From the NCBI GenBank assembly GCA_021234155.1, contig JAJEKV010000107.1, positions 1,010,415 through 1,074,414 on the forward strand: DNA of 64,000 nt, given 5' to 3'. Position numbers and translations under genes: made by a program. This DNA is from Isoetes taiwanensis. Lineage: Eukaryota; Streptophyta; Lycopodiopsida; Isoetales; Isoetaceae. The notes beneath the pieces are model-generated. The model did not search any database and was not told the DNA's origin. It saw only the letters and a list, made by a program, of their open reading frames with translations. Below, one piece after another: positions 58,796 through 64,000 of this stretch. Numbering within the stretch: the stretch's first letter is position 1; every line of letters starts with the position of its first letter.

Positions 58796-60275
58796 ATCCG
58801 TGGAAACCAATAAGTCTATGGAACCCAATCAAAGAGAATAAATATAATAATATCAAGATTAAAAATCCCCCACCCCAAAGGATTTGCAAGGGAAAACCTT
58901 GCCGTAATAAGCATGCTGACAAACTGTACAATTGATACATTAGAGTACATTTCAATGCCGTGCCTGAGAACATATCTGAGTGTCGCGTTTCCATGATCTC
59001 TTGAAGATATAATCCCAGTTGAGGCCATATCTAATGGCTCATGGAGTGGCTGGTTAGGCAGAACCAACTCAGCATAGCGTGCCTGGATATGATCAAATGT
59101 CGGACAAATAAGAAGGGCATGGCATTCATCCTCAATGACTCCTAGTTGGCAACACTGGCAGAGCTTGTCCTTGTGTGCCTCCCAAATCTATCTGCCTATA
59201 TCAATGTGGAGGCAATGCACATCTATGCAAATGGAAGCGATCAGTTTGCACTTTTTCATGGCAAATATGTGCGCAAATAGCGTTGTGGGTCTCGTGTGAG
59301 CACGGGATTGACCTGCTGCTGGCAGTGTGTCGTTTTGATATACTTCAGGGCACACGCATCTCAAAGCGTACTAAGGAAGCAAGCATCAAGGTACTGCCAC
59401 AAGTGATGGTGATCTTCAGTTCGGACCTGTATGCGCATGTGCTTCTGCAAATTCCATCGGGAGAATCGCTGAGTTTGTTTTTCCTTCCAACAAGCTAAGG
59501 CATTGCGGACTTAATGCCATGGCATAAGCAAGGTTGGGGAGACTAACATCACCTATACTGTCACTTTCTAAAAGTAGATGATGTGGGGTCTAATGCGGCC
59601 CCTGAAGCTGCAAAAAACTTGTCTCCTGTAGAAAGATCTAATATGGGACTCGGGACTTTATCCCATGTGCCCTGGCTAGAATGGATTTCTATACCTACTC
59701 TAGGTCATTCTAAGTGGCAAGGAACAAGGGTATAGAGGAACAAGCTCTACAAAACCATGAACAAGTGTAATTGATGGGCCCAGTCATACAGCTCTGCTTT
59801 GTAACTATTATTTTGCATTGCAGTGCCGTCCAACATGCTATCACGTGCAACCAAATGGAACTGTTCTAGTATGCGGTAGAAGAAAACTCCACTCTCACAT
59901 ACATGTACGTGGATGCCACCTTTACATTTCGACCCTGGTAAATGAAGAAGAGGGAGGGTGATGCGAGGATGAGGCGAGAAGCATCTTAGTCTTGACGAAA
60001 TTAACCCGCATGCTAGTGGCTCGGTAGAAAGTACCAAGGGCATCTAAATGGTGCTACATGTCATCTGGAGTGTAGGCTAAGAGGTCACATCGTCGGTATA
60101 TTTGAGCTGCCAAATTATTTGGTGTACGAGTTGAGCTCCCGCTTTCCTGTGTTGGAGAGAATGGGCATCTCTAGACCCCAATACTACTGATGCTAGGGTG
60201 TCTTAACGGTGTCGATCAGCCTGAACATGCCTCATACAACATGTATATCACATTTTGCATATTCGTCAATGAAGC
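58796..60275 (-). mobile_element. Second copy of the (TTCTA)-family LINE, 5'-truncated
   Basis: The minus strand ends in TTGGTTTCCACGG, the family 3' block. It encodes ECHALLICPTFDHIQARYAE, LVLPNQPLHEPLDMASTGII and RDHGNATLRYVLRHGIEMYS, and further upstream AGMRVNL-like and ASTLMLASL segments. It can be followed to CCTCATACAACATGTATAT (60230-60250), equivalent to 9985-10005 in the long copy. The microsatellite tail is not recognisable, so it is older or its tail has been lost. GC content is lower than in the long copy, in line with age. Confidence 0.8.
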
Positions 60276-60957
60276 TCAAACCCCTTCAATACAGACTCGA
60301 AACAGAGAAATTGGACTACAAACCAATTCGGTCAGGAATTTTGGAGTTCAAAGTTTGCAAGCACTTTCATGACAAAAGATTTTAACACTCTTTCTTGGTA
60401 ATCATGCTCATATGTCCTTTAGCAAGCTCTCAACACCTAAACTCCACAATATTCCTTATATGTTTTATTGTTCTTGAGTAAACTGGATCTATTTTCCTCA
60501 CTATTGGCTTTGAGTTTGTGCATAACATAGTAATTTAATATAGTATCTATTTAGTAGGATCAAAATACATTCCTTGATCTTTTCCTTCACTGCAAGTTTG
60601 TTGATTCAAGACTTTCTTGAAATGTGATAGTCGACGTTGTTTTTTTTTTTATTACAATACAAAAACATTGAATTCTAAAGTCAAACTTTATTTCATGCCC
60701 CTTCCAGTCATGAATTTTTTATTGTTTACGTAAGAGGAAAATTCTTCACCATATTCGCGTTCCAAATCTCAGCATTCTGCCTCAAGTTTAACTGTACCTA
60801 TACCAAAATTTGATCCTACTACATTGCACTTAATTCCCCCTTCTTCCTCCTTCAACTTTCAAAAGCTTATGAAATTTTATGCAATAGTTCCCATAACTAG
60901 ATGCAAAAACACAATTTCAGCTTATAAAGCAAACATGAAATCAATTAAGAATTAAAT
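60276..60957. other. No gene recognised
   Basis: AT-rich unassigned sequence between LINE fragments. Confidence 0.5.
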
Positions 60958-61020
60958 TGAATATGGAGATCAAAAGGTCTATGGGGCCCAGAAAAAGAAC
61001 ACGGTAAGCCTATTACTGGG
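60958..61020 (-). mobile_element. Short 3' fragment of the (TTCTA)-family LINE
   Basis: GGAGATCAAAAGGTCTATGG and GGCCCA match the conserved GGAGACCAATxGxxxATGGGACCCA block. It is only about 60 bases and diverged. Confidence 0.5.
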
Positions 61021-61364
61021 TGAAAGCGTGCTACGGTGCACTGCATTGGGAACCGTAAAACATACCTATACTAGATACTTCTAAAACTGGTAATTTCTAT
61101 TTATTCTTTCCATTAAAATGAATAAAAAAAAATCAAAATAAAAGTCAATAACATGTTAATAAGCAGTTTAAGAGGATGACAACTCTATTAGAGGCTAAAA
61201 TGAATGAGTCAACTCTTAAACTTATTGTTTATTGAGACGTTTAACAATATCTAAATTGAAATAGCACTCATTTAAGAAGTTCGTTTGAAAGATTCTTCTA
61301 ACAGATCTAAAAAATTCTTAGGATTCAACTAGAAATTGAACTGAATTGAAATGGTTTTTGTCAT

Positions 61365-61560
61365 CCATGGAGATCAGTCGGCCTATGGGACCCAATAGAT
61401 GAGTGCAGCAGATGTATTAATAATCGGATTACCCTGCCTCAAAGGTTTTTTGAGGGAAGTACCGTAGTAATAATAAGAATGTTGACAAACTATACAAATA
61501 TATATAATGAAATGTTAAGCGAGTGTCCGGATCACCTCCTGAAAGTATGATCATGGAAAA
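61365..61560 (-). mobile_element. 3' fragment of the (TTCTA)-family LINE
   Basis: CCATGGAGATCAGTCGGCCT and ATGGGACCCAATAG are followed by a CTGCCTCAAAGGTTTTTTGA block and GTAATAATAAGAATGTTGAC, in the same order as 58800-58925. About 200 bases, tail lost. Confidence 0.65.
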
Positions 61561-61784
61561 AATTAGCGGCTATTAATAGCCAAATGGTGATTTTTTATGG
61601 GATCTAGGTAACTTTTGCGGCGAATTTTATGAAGAGATATTTCTTTTGAAAAAATAAAAAATAGCCATAGCTAAAACAAGTACTCCATTATTTTTTTAGG
61701 ATTAGCCAAACTATTTTTCCTCTTTTGCTTAAAGAGAAAGGGATTAGCCTGTCTTCATATTAAAACATTTACTAGTAAACATGT

Positions 61785-61801
61785 GCCCGGCTTTGCCGGG
61801 C
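61785..61801. repeat. GCCC hairpin, member of a dispersed set of four
   Basis: GCCCGGC-TTT-GCCGGGC, a perfect seven-base-pair stem, 10 bases after ACTAG (61771-61775). It is immediately followed by TAATG. Confidence 0.55.
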
Positions 61802-64000
61802 TAATGTCCTGGTGTGTGTTTTTACTTGGCCTTTAACCTTCATATCTGCAACTTCCAACAACAGCACATGTAGATACTGGCAAGAATGGACATTATTTTG
61901 CTTTTATAATTATTTTTGTTATTGAAATTGTCTAATGATAGTATCATCAGTGTCCTAATTTTACGTTTAAAGGATGAATTTTAGTAAAGAAAAGAATGCT
62001 TTATAAGGAATGTGGGAGGGCACTTAGATTTAACCAGTGATGACTTTAAGGTGTGAAACTTCGTAAAGTTGCTATATTTTACCATTTTTTAAAATCGGGA
62101 TTCGATGGTTTACTAGGATGCGTAGGCTAAAGAACTTCATAAAATCGCCAGAATCTGATAATATTGCATCTCGATTATAGTAAATTCGCCAATTTAATGG
62201 ACATTTTACAGTAAAAACCTCAATTTTATGGTAAAACATCCAATTCTACTAAATTCGTTTCTATAGAAATGTTGGAAAAATAAGAAACAATCGCCACAAT
62301 TTCAATAGTTTAGAAGCAGCTAGAGGATGATAAAGTCATCACTGGATTTAACTGAGAACAAAAAGAAATTGGAAGTAGAGGTTTTTAAGTATTAGACTCA
62401 CACTCAAAGGATATGTTGTATATCTCGATCTGTCGACATCTGCGGAAGCATTTCCATCCTTCGATAGAATGAATACTTTGATGCTGCACACGCGAATATC
62501 AGCAATCCCCGTTTCAAAGAGTAATGTCGACGTTTCAAAGAGTAATGTCGACATGTTAGCAAGAAGTTGATATTACATGTGCATTAGCATTGGCCCATTC
62601 CTGTTAATATTTTGTGTGATTAATATTTCTTTACATTACATACCGCATTGGCCCGTTCCTATTAATATTTTCTATTTTTTCTTTTAAATTTCCTATCTTT
62701 TCATTAGGAGACGTATGCAAGTTCATTCATCATATGCTGATCCTTGCTCAAAATCGTTCATCATATGCTGATCCATCCTTGTTTGGACATTGCATGGTGT
62801 AATGCAATGTGCCTCCTTGGATCCAAGTCCGAAGTTATGCATTAGCACCATGAATAAACCTGTTTGCAGCACTCCATATAGCATAGCAGGAATAGAGCAT
62901 TGATCTATTTACAATTTCTAAAAACTCCAACGATACTGTAATCAGTGGTTCTTTTTTTAGTAATATTCATAAGTATGCCCTCCAACCTCTTCCAAAAACG
63001 AAATTTCTCTTTCACAAACGAATCACCACAGCTAAATCCGAAATTTTAAATTGTTGGTTGTCGGAATCCAATATGCCGTGACAATGTTTTCCTGCTTCAC
63101 TCCTGTTTACTAAAGCCAAAAGGTGAACCGCATAAAATGCCGAAGCACGGTGACATTGATTTTAAATTGTTCAGCAAATTCTTGTAATGTGATCGTTTGC
63201 TCTGGAAAATTTTACCTTGAGCAAATAATTACATCCATGGAAAACCATTTATTCTTTGTCAGAGATATCTATTTTTAGACTTCCATTGAACTGGATGGTG
63301 GATATAACCTAGCTTATTGTTTCACCCATCGCTTACTCCCATGAGCATCCTGCAAGGGAACAACGCAAGCATCAAAATAAGCCTGGACTCATCTTAGCAA
63401 GTATCAAGAATTGTACCTGAATGAAAAGATGATATGCTTTTGCTGTTATGCACACTGTGGTAGCATGTACAAATTGCCCCATCTTTGAATGAATGTCTGC
63501 AATTTAACAATGCAGGGATCAGAGAGCACAATGACTACAGTGTTATCTAAAAGATGGTTTCTATCTAATACTTCAGTTGCTGATACTTCAATACAAAACA
63601 CCTCAAAATAAATCATATTCCATTGCTGAACACTTTTGCATACTAAATTCAGCTTTGCACTGTTTGAGTTAGAATGGGGCCTCTCTTGAAGAATGGGTAA
63701 TGGAAAAGACGGAGTTTAATACGACATTTTTGGCCACAATAGAGGGGCCATATCAGAGTCATAAGATGGTTATTTGGAACATTTGGCGATGGGATTAATA
63801 AAAAAAAAAATGAAACATATAGAAACAGCAAATGCATAGGTCTTGCATGGCAATAATTAAAAAACGATGAGAAGCGAGAGGTTCAAGCGATGTCCAATCT
63901 CGGGCTTTATATTATACATGGTTTAGGACCCTAATTAAATATCCCAAAACAAAAGCATAAGAATAAGAACCAAATGCTTTACCACATTCGTGGTACTTCA
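61802..64000. other. Intergenic with small local duplications
   Basis: No gene is recognised. A 21-base unit starting GTTTCAAAGAGTAATGTCGA is perfectly duplicated at 62511-62531 and 62532-62552. CATTGGCCCATTCCTGTTAA (62589) recurs as CATTGGCCCGTTCCTATTAA (62648), and TTCATCATATGCTGATCC recurs at 62727 and 62757. Otherwise AT-rich. Confidence 0.55.

Overview
This window is nuclear DNA from a land plant with a large, repeat-rich, gene-poor genome. Most of the 64 kb is AT-rich and holds no intact gene. What can be recognised is retrotransposon wreckage, non-autonomous DNA transposons, microsatellites and scattered fragments of ordinary plant genes that still carry splice sites. A fragment of a plastid-type ribosomal protein L21 gene (56087-56152) points to a plant whose plastid genome carries or carried rpl21. 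Seed-plant plastids lack it, so a fern, lycophyte or bryophyte is likelier than a seed plant; a fern is my best guess, at low to moderate confidence.

Layout. 1-4981: a long-inverted-repeat MITE at 52-439, a local tandem duplication, then unassigned DNA. 4982-13500: two kinds of LINE. One is a GC-rich family (main copy 8416-13500, minus strand) with endonuclease and reverse transcriptase remnants and a (TTCTA)n 3' tail. The other is an L1-like family with a poly(A) tail (7655-8067, minus). 13573-24430: a purine-rich repeat, a tandemly duplicated small exon (14112-14426), microsatellites, a Ty1/copia integrase-RNase H remnant (19655-20225) and a collapsed LINE (22440-23420). 24536-26195: the only plausible intact gene, two exons and 100 residues with a possible mitochondrial presequence, preceded by a TATA box and two G-boxes. 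26960-31424: a coding remnant, a SINE and a 560-base polypyrimidine tract. 31442-38290: a 2.6-kb unit repeated almost three times. Copy-specific insertions in it give ready-made empty-site comparisons, namely a 628-bp hAT-like element and a short LINE insertion.

38460-50700: a patchwork of broken gene pieces. These are a hydroxypyruvate reductase (first exon at 41457, last exon 8.5 kb downstream), a calmodulin-like EF hand, two exons of an ALDH3-type aldehyde dehydrogenase without its catalytic cysteine, and a beta-class DNA amino-methyltransferase remnant. Among them sits a 2669-bp noncoding element (46412-49080) flanked by TTAA with piggyBac-like ends. 51600-61500: a broken second copy of the 100-residue gene. 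It is split by an L1-like LINE (56758-58718) and followed directly by a second (TTCTA)-family LINE (58796-60275). 61500-64000 has no gene.

The genes do not form a pathway. The coherent story is genome dynamics: successive nested insertions, local tandem amplification, and accumulation of unrelated intron-bearing gene fragments.
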